Shown piece after piece: positions 52,916 to 61,099 of a DNA stretch of 64,000 nucleotides. Position numbers and translations under genes: made by a program. The stretch covers positions 124,001 through 188,000 of the forward strand of contig NZ_FMAE01000010.1 in the NCBI RefSeq assembly GCF_900094575.1, in the 5' to 3' direction. The notes beneath the pieces were generated by a model that was given only the letters and a program-made list of their open reading frames with translations, searched no databases and had not been told where the DNA came from. Numbering within the stretch: position 1 is the stretch's first letter; the number at the start of each line of letters is the position of its first letter. The DNA comes from Bradyrhizobium yuanmingense. Its GTDB lineage: Bacteria > Pseudomonadota > Alphaproteobacteria > Rhizobiales > Xanthobacteraceae.

Positions 52916-53796
52916 CTAGAAATTCACGCCGAACACCAATCGCGCCTGATGCCGCTCGAAATTGACGAGGTCGAGATTGCCGGCTGAGCCGGCCGGACGC
53001 CCCCAGGCCTGCATGCTCCAGCTCATGGTGAGCCGGGAGCGCTCGGAGAGCTGGAAATAGGCGGTGGGGCCGACGAACAAGGCCTGGCCTGAGAACTCGC
53101 TGAGGCCGATGCCCTCATATTGCCGGAAGTAGCGCATCTCGCCGCCGAGCAGCACATTGGGCCGCACGCGCAACAGGCCGGCAAACGCAGCCCCGATCGT
53201 CGAGCTCTTCTCGGAGGCCCCTCCAATCTCGAAGCGCGCCCATTCCGGCTGGTAGATCAGATTGAGGGCGCCGATCGCGAAGTTCGGAATGAGCTCGCGG
53301 TCGAAGGCGAGCGTGAACTCCGTGCCGTACATCCGCCCTTTCGCGCCGCTGGTCTCGTCGATGCGGTCGCCGTGGAGCTCGGCCGCAATCGTGAAGCCGA
53401 ATGGCGCGCGCTCGCGGTCGAGCAGGCGATAGCGCAGGTCAAGCGAGAGGCCCTGGAAGTTGAACTGGCGGCGATCGTCGATGTCAGGGACGCCGGTGAT
53501 GTCGTGCAAGCTGGCGGTGCCGCCGACCTCGACACGAAAATTCGGCAGCGGCACCACCTCGATCTCGACTTCGTGCTCGAGGGCACGATAGGCGCCCCGC
53601 CTTTGCCGAAGCGCCCCGTCGTCTGAGTCTGGAATTCGCGCTCGCCGACATTGCCGATATCGGTGCCGATCATGAAACCGAAGATGTGCTCGGTATCAAA
53701 GCCTGCCTCGGCGCTGGTGCGCGCCGGCGCCAGCACGATCGCGCACACGATCACCGTCCAGAACTTGCAGGCTCTGCCGCCCATCCCGTGCCCCAA
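52916..53796 (-). pseudogene. Outer-membrane beta-barrel-like protein, interrupted by a frameshift
   Basis: Two minus-strand frames together make one protein. The first part (from 53796) has a signal peptide ('FWTVIVCAIVLAPARTSAEA') and 'GFDTEHIFGFMIGTDIGNVG', then 'TQTTGRFGKGG'. The second part continues in another frame as 'AYRALEHEVEIEVVPLPNFR' and runs to a terminal 'RLVFGVNF' at 52916, with alternating aromatic strands typical of a barrel. The frame changes at a run of four C (53595-53598, G on the coding strand). One extra base there would restore a continuous frame of about 293 codons. It could be a real mutation, a slippage site or a sequence error. Confidence 0.7.
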
Positions 53797-54012
53797 AGGC
53801 GCGCGCCGCTGTGATGCGGCAGCAGCGCTGACCGGGCGTCAGCGTAACACACTGCCGCAGAGCACGGTCGAAATTTTGCGGGGAAAGAATTGAAGCCCCT
53901 CCACGTGCGGCTTTCGCGCGATCCGCAAAGCATGGAGCACGGCGAGGCGCAGATCCGACACTGCCACGGCTCCGACGGCGTTTGCCATCGAAGCCGCGGC
54001 AGGTCGTCGGTC

Positions 54013-54093
54013 TTACTTGCGCGAGGCGCAGGCGTACATGTTGATTTCCATGCCGACCGGCACTTCCACGATCTTCGGAGCTTTCCAAGCCAT
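54013..54093 (-). CDS. pqqA: PQQ precursor peptide PqqA
   Basis: A 26-residue peptide, 'MAWKAPKIVEVPVGMEINMY' followed by 'ACASRK'. It contains the conserved Glu-x3-Tyr pair (Glu16, Tyr20) in 'VGMEINMYA' that PqqE crosslinks to make pyrroloquinoline quinone. A GGGAGA ribosome site lies upstream. It is too short for ordinary gene finding. No pqqB, C, D or E is seen in the window, so this copy stands apart from the rest of the pathway. It supplies the cofactor for the PQQ dehydrogenases encoded nearby. Confidence 0.92.
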   Translation of the reverse strand: MAWKAPKIVEVPVGMEINMYACASRK

Positions 54094-54311
54094 TCGGGTC
54101 TCCCAAGGTATTGAGCGCGACATCGCGCGGCGAAAAACCTAGGGCTGCGTCGAGTGCAGTTCAAGCCTCGATTCGACTGCCGTCACGTCTGTGCCGATAC
54201 TTCGCGGCCGCAATTTCTCTCTCGGACAAAGCAAGTTCCCTCCTGGTCAAACACGACCAGCGAGACACCGCCTTGTGCAATGCACCGCGCGTCCAATCGA
54301 CAACGGTGCCG

Positions 54312-54650
54312 TCAGCAGTCCTTGTCGGCCATTTCGGCATTCGGCTTGGCGCCCGCGGCGCGCTGAGCCGCCGTCGGCTCGCTCTGCATTTGCCGCTGCG
54401 CATCCTCGGACGACGCCGGCGATTCACCGCTGGCCCGGTTCATCGTGCTGGTCGGCGGATGCTGGCTGCTATCGCTCGCCGAACCGGACGTGTGCGATTG
54501 CGCGGAGCCCACGGTGACAGGGCCAGAACCGGCATCCTTGTCGGTCTTGTCGGTGCTGGCGCTGCCGGTGTTGCAGGGACCGGCGACCGCAACCCCGGCG
54601 CTCAGCGTCAGGATTGCGCAGGCAGCAAGAAGGGAACGCTTCGTATTCAT
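54312..54650 (-). CDS. Small exported Ser/Thr/Ala-rich protein downstream of lanmodulin
   Basis: A 112-residue protein. The signal peptide is 'MNTKRSLLAACAILTLSAGV', followed by a low-complexity mature part ('GSAQSHTSGSASDSSQHPP', 'GESPASSEDAQRQMQSEPTA') that is probably disordered, with a terminal 'EMADKDC'. The start has AAGGAG six bases upstream. It lies about 140 bases after lanmodulin on the same strand. Function unknown; an unfolded periplasmic metal or cargo partner is one thought only. Confidence 0.6.
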   Translation of the reverse strand: MNTKRSLLAACAILTLSAGVAVAGPCNTGSASTDKTDKDAGSGPVTVGSAQSHTSGSASDSSQHPPTSTMNRASGESPASSEDAQRQMQSEPTAAQRAAGAKPNAEMADKDC

Positions 54651-54793
54651 TTGCATCTCCTTTTCTCCCGCAGCGCAGCCCCGGCGCCGGCAGGACATGC
54701 GGAGAAACAGGCCGAGCAGCCCGATGTTCCCGAGCGTCAGGCCGGAATGATCGCAAACGTTACGCCCGTCATGCCCGTTCCGCTTGCGGCGCT

Positions 54794-55186
54794 TCACCGG
54801 AGCAATCGTACGAGCGCGCGCCCGGCACGCGAATTCAGCTCCTTCGCATCCAGCGTTCCATCCTTGTCGGGATTGGCTGCGTTGAAACGCTGCTCGACCA
54901 CCGACAGATATTCGTCGAGGGTGAGGGTCCCGTCGCGGTCGGGATCTGCCGCGGCGAGTTCTTTCGCGCTCAACCGTCCACGCAATTCGCGCGCATCGAG
55001 CGTGCCGTCGCGATCGGGATCGAGCTTTGCGAACGAGGCGGCGGCCACCTTCTTCACCTCGGCAAGATCGAGCGTGCCGTCATTGTCGGTGTCGAACAAC
55101 TTGACCGCATTGCCGGAGGCTGACCACGCCGGACCGGCCGAAAGTGCAATCACAAGTGCAAGGGCAATCGAGCGAGCCGAAATCAT
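54794..55186 (-). CDS. lanM: Lanmodulin-like lanthanide-binding EF-hand protein
   Basis: A 130-residue periplasmic protein. After a signal peptide of about 22 residues, four EF-hand loops stand at 32-43 ('DTDNDGTLDLAE'), 56-67 ('DPDRDGTLDARE'), 81-92 ('DPDRDGTLTLDE') and 105-116 ('NPDKDGTLDAKE'). Three loops have proline at position 2, the fourth starts with Asn, and neighbouring loops are only 12-13 residues apart. All are hallmarks of lanmodulin from Methylorubrum. The C-terminal 'RAGRALVRLLR' also matches its ending. It should bind lanthanide ions very selectively in the periplasm and supply or buffer them for the Ln-dependent dehydrogenases. GGGAGG precedes the ATG. Confidence 0.88.
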   Translation of the reverse strand: MISARSIALALVIALSAGPAWSASGNAVKLFDTDNDGTLDLAEVKKVAAASFAKLDPDRDGTLDARELRGRLSAKELAAADPDRDGTLTLDEYLSVVEQRFNAANPDKDGTLDAKELNSRAGRALVRLLR

Positions 55187-55504
55187 CGAGACCTCCCTGA
55201 CATAGCCCCCAGATCAATGGGGCAGAGCCGAGATAAACCCGCAAGCGGCCCTCGGTTCAAGTCCGGACCTGCAACTTGCGCGCGCCACAACCGGTAGAGA
55301 TGCATTGCCCTGCTCCCAATAGTGCTTCGCGTCGCGGAATTTCTCAGCGTCTGCGCACAAGTTGGAGTTGCCTTTGTCAGGTTTCCGTCAGGTGACCGCC
55401 GACGATATCGGCACGGCAGTTACGACTTTCGTATTGACGCGTTTTGGTTTCCGACGGAGTGTTGCAGCCGCAGCGTCAAAAGGCGCGCATTTTGGGAGGA
55501 ACGG
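55187..55504. promoter_or_regulatory. Divergent lanM / PQQ dehydrogenase promoter region
   Basis: This 318-base gap between divergent genes holds no other gene. GGGAGG ribosome sites are present at both ends (near 55195 and 55495). It may carry shared lanthanide- or alcohol-responsive control sites, but none was identified by eye. Confidence 0.55.
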
Positions 55505-57169
55505 ATGAAACGCTTTGCGATGGCCGCGAGCCTCGTCATGCTTGCGTCAACCTGTGCAAATGCACAAACCACCGAGCAGCTGGTCAAGGGTGCGACCGAC
55601 ACATCGAACGTTCTCAATTACGGAATGGGCTACAATCTCCAGCGCTTCTCGACGCTGAAGCAGATCAACAAGGATACGGTCAAGAATCTCGTCCCAATCT
55701 GGAATTACAGCTTCAATGACGATCGGAGCGAGGAATCACAGCCAATCGTCTATCAGGGCGTCATCTACGTCACCTCGCACAATGCCACGATGGCGGTCGA
55801 TGCCAAGACCGGCAAGCAGATCTGGAAGAGCAAGATCGAATATCCGGCGGAGACGCCGCGAATCGTCTGCTGCGGCATCATTAACCGCGGCGTCGCGATT
55901 CACGAGGGCAAGCTGTTCCGTACGACGCTCGATGCCCACGTGGTTGCCATCGACGCCAAGAACGGCAAGGAGCTGTGGCGGCAGAAGGCAGCCGACATCA
56001 AGGAAGGCTATTCGATGACGGTGGCCCCGCTCGTTGCCGACGGCGTCGTCATCACCGGCATTTCCGGCGCCGAATTCGGCACCCGCGGCTTCATCGACGG
56101 CTGGGATCTGGCGACTGGCAAGCATCTCTGGCGAACCCACTCGATCCCCTCGCCGGACGAGCCCGGCGGCGACACCTGGAAGGGCGACACCTGGAAGCTC
56201 GGCGGCGGCTCGACCTGGATCACCGGCTCTTATGACCCCGAGCTGAACACGATCTATTGGGGCACCGGCAATCCCGGCCCGTTCAACTCGGCGGTGCGCC
56301 CCGGCGACAATCTCTACACCTGCTCCGTCCTGGCGTTGGATCCCAAGACCGGCAAGATCAAGTGGCACTACCAGTTCTCGCCGAACAATCCGTTCGACTA
56401 CGACGCCGTGGCCGAGATGGTGCTCGCCGACGTGAACATCGAGGGCAAGCCGACCAAGACGCTGATGAATGCCAACCGCAACGGCTTCTTCTACGTGCTC
56501 GACCGCACCAACGGGAAGCTGCTCGCGGCTAATCCTTACGTGAAGGTGAATTGGGCGACCGGCATCGACATGAAGACCGGACGTCCGATCGAGACCGACA
56601 TCTCGAAGGACGCACGCGAGGGCAAGAAGGTGACGGTCTATCCCTCGATCCTCGGCGGCAAGAACTGGGAGCCGATGTCGTTCAATCCGCAGACCGGCCT
56701 TGCCTATGCCAACACGCTCGCGTTCGGCGGCAGGTACAAGACCGAGCCCGTCACCTACAAGCAGGGCGAATGGTACCTCGGCATGGACCTGACCGACCTC
56801 TGGGAATACGGCGACGGGCCGCGCGGCCATCTCAAGGCTATCGATCCCATGACCGGCAAATCGAAATGGGAAGCGCCGAGCGACATTCCGCGCTTCTCCG
56901 GCGTGCTCTCGACGGCCGGAGGCGTCGTATTCTCTGGCGCGCTGACCGGCGAGTTCGAGGCCTTCGACGCCGACACCGGCAAGAAGCTCTGGCAGTTCCA
57001 GACCGGCTCCGGCATCGAGGGACAGCCGGTGACCTGGCAGCAGGACGGCGTGCAGTATGTCGCCGTGACGAGCGGCTATGGCGGCGTCTACTCGCTGTTC
57101 TCCGGCGACGAGCGGCTTGCCAACGTGCCGCCCGGCGGCTCGCTGTGGGTCTTTGCGGTCAAGCAGTAA
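55505..57169 (+). CDS. PQQ-dependent alcohol dehydrogenase, lanthanide type (ExaF/PedH-like)
   Basis: A 554-residue periplasmic quinoprotein. The signal peptide is 'MKRFAMAASLVMLASTCANA' and an eight-bladed propeller follows, starting 'NYGMGYNLQRFSTLKQINKD'. A vicinal disulfide is expected at Cys122-Cys123 ('RIVCCGIINRG'). The catalytic Asp298 is followed at +2 by Asp300 in 'PFDYDAVAEM'. That extra Asp marks lanthanide-binding enzymes. It oxidises alcohols to aldehydes and passes electrons to the cytochrome encoded 11 bases downstream. Divergence from the XoxF at 61100 and shorter length suggest an ethanol/ExaF- or PedH-like role rather than methanol. GGGAGGAACGG precedes the ATG. Confidence 0.9.
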   Translation: MKRFAMAASLVMLASTCANAQTTEQLVKGATDTSNVLNYGMGYNLQRFSTLKQINKDTVKNLVPIWNYSFNDDRSEESQPIVYQGVIYVTSHNATMAVDAKTGKQIWKSKIEYPAETPRIVCCGIINRGVAIHEGKLFRTTLDAHVVAIDAKNGKELWRQKAADIKEGYSMTVAPLVADGVVITGISGAEFGTRGFIDGWDLATGKHLWRTHSIPSPDEPGGDTWKGDTWKLGGGSTWITGSYDPELNTIYWGTGNPGPFNSAVRPGDNLYTCSVLALDPKTGKIKWHYQFSPNNPFDYDAVAEMVLADVNIEGKPTKTLMNANRNGFFYVLDRTNGKLLAANPYVKVNWATGIDMKTGRPIETDISKDAREGKKVTVYPSILGGKNWEPMSFNPQTGLAYANTLAFGGRYKTEPVTYKQGEWYLGMDLTDLWEYGDGPRGHLKAIDPMTGKSKWEAPSDIPRFSGVLSTAGGVVFSGALTGEFEAFDADTGKKLWQFQTGSGIEGQPVTWQQDGVQYVAVTSGYGGVYSLFSGDERLANVPPGGSLWVFAVKQ

Positions 57170-57180
57170 ACACGGGTACG

Positions 57181-57534
57181 ATGCTGAAAGTGATCTCTCA
57201 CAAGACGGCGGCGATGATCGCCGCCGTCGCGGTGCTCTCGGTCGCGCATGCGGCGACCGTCCGCGCCGATGACACCACCGGCAATTCCATGCAGGCGCAG
57301 ATCGACCATGGTAAGTCGACCTACGCCTCGAAATGCTCCCACTGCCACGGCCCCAATCTGATGAATTCCGGCACCGTCACGCCGGATCTGCGTGCCATTC
57401 CCGACGACAAGACGCGCTTCGTCACCACGGTGAAGAACGGCAAGAACAACAAGATGCCACCCTGGGCCGACATTCTCAGCGACGACGAGATCGGAAACCT
57501 CTGGGCGTTCGTCTCCAGCCGGAGGAAGCCATGA
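57181..57534 (+). CDS. Cytochrome c electron acceptor of the PQQ dehydrogenase
   Basis: A 117-residue exported c-type cytochrome. After the signal peptide the haem motif is Cys52-Ser-His-Cys55-His56 ('KCSHCHGPNLM'), with the distal Met in 'GKNNKMPPWADIL'. It begins 11 bases after the dehydrogenase stop and overlaps the MoxJ-like gene by four bases. It is expected to accept electrons from the PQQ enzyme and pass them to the respiratory chain. Confidence 0.88.
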   Translation: MLKVISHKTAAMIAAVAVLSVAHAATVRADDTTGNSMQAQIDHGKSTYASKCSHCHGPNLMNSGTVTPDLRAIPDDKTRFVTTVKNGKNNKMPPWADILSDDEIGNLWAFVSSRRKP

Positions 57535-58460
57535 GGGGCCGGCGCGTTGCCTGGAGCGTTGCGGCCGTTCTGTCCGCGATGGCGTCGGTCGCTCTCGCAG
57601 CCGACGATCCTCTGAAGGTCTGTCTCGACGAGGACAGGCCGCCGCTCTCGGTGCATCGCCGCGACAAGCCGGATGCCGGCTTCGACGTGCTGCTGGCGCA
57701 GGCGATCGCCGAGCGGATGGGACGCCCGCTGAAGATCCAGTGGTTCGAGAGCAGGCTAGATGAGGATTCGAGCCCGCAGCTCGAGGCCAATGCGTTGCTC
57801 TCGGACGGGCGCTGCTCGCTGGTCGGCGGCTACGCGCTGACGCAGGATTCGCTTGTCGCACCCGGGATGAAGACGGCGCGCTTGCCGGGTTTCGCCGGCG
57901 CCACGCGCGACGATCGGCGGCGCCGCGTCCCGCTCGGCGTGCTCGCGCCGAGCCAGCCCTACATCTATTCGCCGATGACGGTGGTGCTGGGGCCAAAGGC
58001 CCGCGGGCGCAAGGTCGGCGACATCGGCGATCTCGCCGGCCTTCGTCTCGCCATCGAAAGCGGATCGCTCGGCGACGCCATCCTGATGACCTTCGACAAG
58101 GGGCGCCTGATCGACAACATCACCCATCTCGTCCCCGGCCGCGACGATCTCCTCGGCGGACTCGAGCGCGGCGACCATGACGCGACGCTGATCGATCTTG
58201 CCCGCTTCGACGCCCATCGCGCCGCGCACCCGGACACGGCGATCACGGCGTCCGGCTACTATTATCCGATCGGAGCCAATCGCGGCTATGTCGGGCTCGC
58301 CAGCGATGGCGCGCTGATCGCGGCCGTCAACAAGGCGCTGACTGAGCTCACGGCTTCGGGCAAGATCGCCGAATTCGGCAAGCAGGCCGGCCTCACCTAT
58401 CTGCCGCCGCGCGAGCCCGCGATCCTCGGCGATGTCTGGACGAAGATCATCCAGCGGTGA
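57531..58460 (+). CDS. MoxJ/XoxJ-like periplasmic binding protein
   Basis: A 309-residue periplasmic protein. The signal peptide is 'VAWSVAAVLSAMASVALA', then 'PLKVCLDEDRPPLSVHRRDK' and 'GFDVLLAQAIAERMGRPLKI' of the solute-binding family 3 fold. As third gene of a dehydrogenase-cytochrome-J set it probably helps to activate or load the dehydrogenase. It overlaps the cytochrome gene by ATGA. Confidence 0.82.
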   Translation: MRGRRVAWSVAAVLSAMASVALAADDPLKVCLDEDRPPLSVHRRDKPDAGFDVLLAQAIAERMGRPLKIQWFESRLDEDSSPQLEANALLSDGRCSLVGGYALTQDSLVAPGMKTARLPGFAGATRDDRRRRVPLGVLAPSQPYIYSPMTVVLGPKARGRKVGDIGDLAGLRLAIESGSLGDAILMTFDKGRLIDNITHLVPGRDDLLGGLERGDHDATLIDLARFDAHRAAHPDTAITASGYYYPIGANRGYVGLASDGALIAAVNKALTELTASGKIAEFGKQAGLTYLPPREPAILGDVWTKIIQR

Positions 58461-58571
58461 GGCTCCCGCGGCCCGAACGCAGTGCGAGCCAATGCGCCAA
58501 TCTGTCTCGCCTGCGGCCCATGGCAGCGACGGCCTGATGCAGTAGGTTCGGCAAAAATCAGGGAGAGAATC

Positions 58572-59561
58572 ATGTCCGCCAAGCTCGATCGCCGCCACTT
58601 CATCGCCGCCGGTACCGGTGCACTGGCGATGCCGTTCGTCGCGCGCGGCGCATCGGCGCAGGGTGGCTGGCCGGCGCGGCAGATTCGCATGATCTGCAGC
58701 TATCCCGCCGGCGGCCAGACCGACCTGCTCGCGCGCGCTTATGGCGAGTTCATCTCCAAGCAGGTCGGCAAGACCGTCGTCATCGAGAACAAGCCCGGCG
58801 CCTCCGGCGCGATCGGGACGGCGGAAGTCGCCCGCGCCGAGCCCGACGGCCACACCATCCTGTGCTCGATCTCGACCACCTACATCATGAACCGGGTGGT
58901 GATGAAAAATCCCGGCTACGACATGGACAAGGATCTGACGCTCGTCAGCGTCATTCCCGGCGCGGGCCTGTTGCTGGTCGCGAACCCGAAAACCGGGGTC
59001 AAGACGCTGGAGGATTTCGTCGCCTTCGCGCGCAAGAGCGGCAAGGTGAATTTCGGCACCTACAGCGCGGGCTCGGCCCCGCACATGACCGTCAACGAGC
59101 TCAACAAGCAGTATGGCCTCAACATCGAGCCGGTGCATTATCGCGGCGAGGCGCCGATGTGGACGGGAATGCTGGAAGGCACCCTCGATGCCGCGATGGG
59201 CAGCTACACGGCCGCACAGTCGGTCCTGCAAAGCGACCGCGGCACGGTGTTCGCCGTGCATTCGAAGAAGGTCGATGCGATCCCCGCGATCAAGACCCTT
59301 CCCGAGCAGGGCGCCACGTCGAAATTCTTCACCGTGAGCGGATTCACCGGCTGGGCCGTGCCCAAGGCGACGCCGCAAGCCGTGGTCGACCGCCTGGCCG
59401 AGCTCTGCGTCGCCGCCAACACCGATCCGAAAGTGAAGGAGGTTCTCTCGACTTTCGTGCTCGAGCCCGCGATCGGCTTCAAGGAGACTAATGCGCTGTA
59501 CCAGCGCGAGCTGCCGATCTGGATCGAGAGCGCGAAGTCGTTGGGCCTCGAGCCGGCCTGA
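58572..59561 (+). CDS. Bug-family (TctC-type) substrate-binding protein with Tat signal
   Basis: A 329-residue protein. The Tat-like leader is 'LDRRHFIAAGTGALAMPFVA', followed by the Bug fold 'RQIRMICSYPAGGQTDLLAR' and 'VIENKPGASGAIGTAEVARA'. Bug proteins bind carboxylates for tripartite tricarboxylate transporters or act as sensors. No TctA/TctB genes follow, so it is an orphan, as is common in Bradyrhizobium. It starts 111 bases after the MoxJ-like gene. Confidence 0.87.
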   Translation: MSAKLDRRHFIAAGTGALAMPFVARGASAQGGWPARQIRMICSYPAGGQTDLLARAYGEFISKQVGKTVVIENKPGASGAIGTAEVARAEPDGHTILCSISTTYIMNRVVMKNPGYDMDKDLTLVSVIPGAGLLLVANPKTGVKTLEDFVAFARKSGKVNFGTYSAGSAPHMTVNELNKQYGLNIEPVHYRGEAPMWTGMLEGTLDAAMGSYTAAQSVLQSDRGTVFAVHSKKVDAIPAIKTLPEQGATSKFFTVSGFTGWAVPKATPQAVVDRLAELCVAANTDPKVKEVLSTFVLEPAIGFKETNALYQRELPIWIESAKSLGLEPA

Positions 59562-59616
59562 TCAGAAAGTTGGGCGCATCAGGAGGACGGCCTCGCCGCT
59601 TCTGGAAAAACCGCGT

Positions 59617-60585
59617 CTAATGCTCGCCCGAGCTCGCCGCGCCCTGCTGTGCCTTGTGGATCGAGGACGGCACCACGCCGAAGTATTTTCGGAACACCCG
59701 GCTGAAATGCGATGAGCTGGAGAACCCCCAGGAGAAGGCGACGTCGGTAATGGTCTTGCCGGCGTGGGCCTCGAGCTCCTGGCGGCAGTTCTGCAACCGC
59801 GCCTGCCAGATGTAGTCGCTCACTGTGGTGCCGCGCTCCGAGAACAGCATGTGCAGATAGCGCTTGGAGCAACCGAGCTCGGCCGAGATCTGGTCGATGC
59901 ACAGATCCGGGTCGCGCAAGTGCTCCCGGATGAAGAACTGCGCGCGCACATACATCGCTTCGGGCCCGACACGATCGAACATCGTGTCGGCTTCGCGCAG
60001 CGGCAGCAGCAACAGGTCGATCAGCGAATCGGCGACGCCGACCGCGCTGTTGGCCGACAGCTTTGCCGCCTCGTCGAAGGTGGCATGGACGAAATCGTGG
60101 GCGATCCGCCCGGTCCCCGTCTTCGCCGTCAATTTGCACGCCGGCATCCGCTGCGACGGGAATCCGCGGTCGCGCAGCAGCGCCTTCGGCACGATCACCA
60201 CGTCGTGACGGGTAAAGGCGGGACTGATGATCGAATGTGGACAGGAGACGTCATAGGCGATGATGTCGCCCGGATTGATCTCGATGTGACGGCCTTCTTG
60301 TTCGAAATAAGACACGCCGTAGGTCTGGAAGTGGATTTTTATGTACGGGTGTTCATTGGCCTTGGCGCGCGCCAGCGTGTGCGCGATGCGATGCTGGCTG
60401 ACCTCGATCTGGCAGAGCTTCAGGCGCGAGACCGTGGTGTAATCGATGCGACCTTCGAGCGAGGACGCTTCCAGCGGATCGACGTCGAAATGCCCGCACA
60501 GGCTCGTGAGCCCGTCGATCCAGCTCTGGATCTGCCGCTTCGGCGTCATTCCGGTCGTCGAGAGCGTGTGAATGGTGTCGGACAT
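59617..60585 (-). CDS. AraC-family transcriptional regulator
   Basis: A 322-residue protein. An N-terminal AraC_binding_2-like domain ('GVSYFEQEGRHIEINPGDII') is followed by a C-terminal double helix-turn-helix ('QISAELGCSKRYLHMLFSER', 'ITDVAFSWGFSSSSHFSRVF'). The start 'MSDTIHTLSTTG' was preferred over a longer frame reaching 60630. It lies divergent from xoxF with about 510 bases between. Regulation of xoxF or of the Bug protein is plausible, but not shown by the sequence. Confidence 0.87.
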   Translation of the reverse strand: MSDTIHTLSTTGMTPKRQIQSWIDGLTSLCGHFDVDPLEASSLEGRIDYTTVSRLKLCQIEVSQHRIAHTLARAKANEHPYIKIHFQTYGVSYFEQEGRHIEINPGDIIAYDVSCPHSIISPAFTRHDVVIVPKALLRDRGFPSQRMPACKLTAKTGTGRIAHDFVHATFDEAAKLSANSAVGVADSLIDLLLLPLREADTMFDRVGPEAMYVRAQFFIREHLRDPDLCIDQISAELGCSKRYLHMLFSERGTTVSDYIWQARLQNCRQELEAHAGKTITDVAFSWGFSSSSHFSRVFRKYFGVVPSSIHKAQQGAASSGEH

Positions 60586-61099
60586 TAATCCAGCCACTGA
60601 TTTGATCCGGAGGTTCGGCGCGAATCGCAACCAGCGCTGCCGGAGCCCTCAGCCGTGATTGCGTGACGTTTACCTCGCATTTGAGCGGTCTCTTGCAACG
60701 AGCGCCATCGTTCCATTGCCACTCTTGAAACTTAATCCTCCGCCTTAGTTGCAGCGCCGTCAAGGGGAACCTGAGCGCCGAGGCCGGCCTCGAGGGCGCA
60801 CCGAAGCCGCTGAATTCGCTACTGCAAAATCAAAATCTTCACCTCCGTGCGCTGTCGAGCAAACCGCCTTCGCTCTTGGGCAAGTTTCCCGATGGCGAAG
60901 CCGTTAGGGATTGCGGCAGGAACAACAAGAACGGGCCGCTCCTGCACGTGGACCCGTGGCTCTCATCAGGAGGAGGAAACAGCACAGCATCGTTTCTGGT
61001 CCCCATCGTGACCGCCCTGCACGAGCAGACGCCGGACGAGAAGCCCGGCGATTGAGCAATGCTTCGGAAATAATAAACGAGACCAACGGAGGAATGACT
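60586..61099. promoter_or_regulatory. Long upstream region of xoxF
   Basis: This 514-base stretch is free of recognisable genes. It includes a 12-base palindrome GAGGCCGGCCTC near 60780 and AGGAGGAGG at about 60969 without a following start codon. The CGGAGGA at 61087 serves the xoxF start. Its length suggests distal activator sites or a long leader. Confidence 0.5.

Noticed and set aside
53751..54164. Minus-strand frames covering the pqqA region as larger proteins
   Set aside because: They read the pqqA region in other frames; the 26-codon PqqA frame has the conserved Glu/Tyr motif and ribosome site.
57756..59378. 540-codon minus-strand frame opposite the MoxJ-like and Bug genes
   Set aside because: Shadow frame; both opposite-strand genes have signal peptides and family segments.
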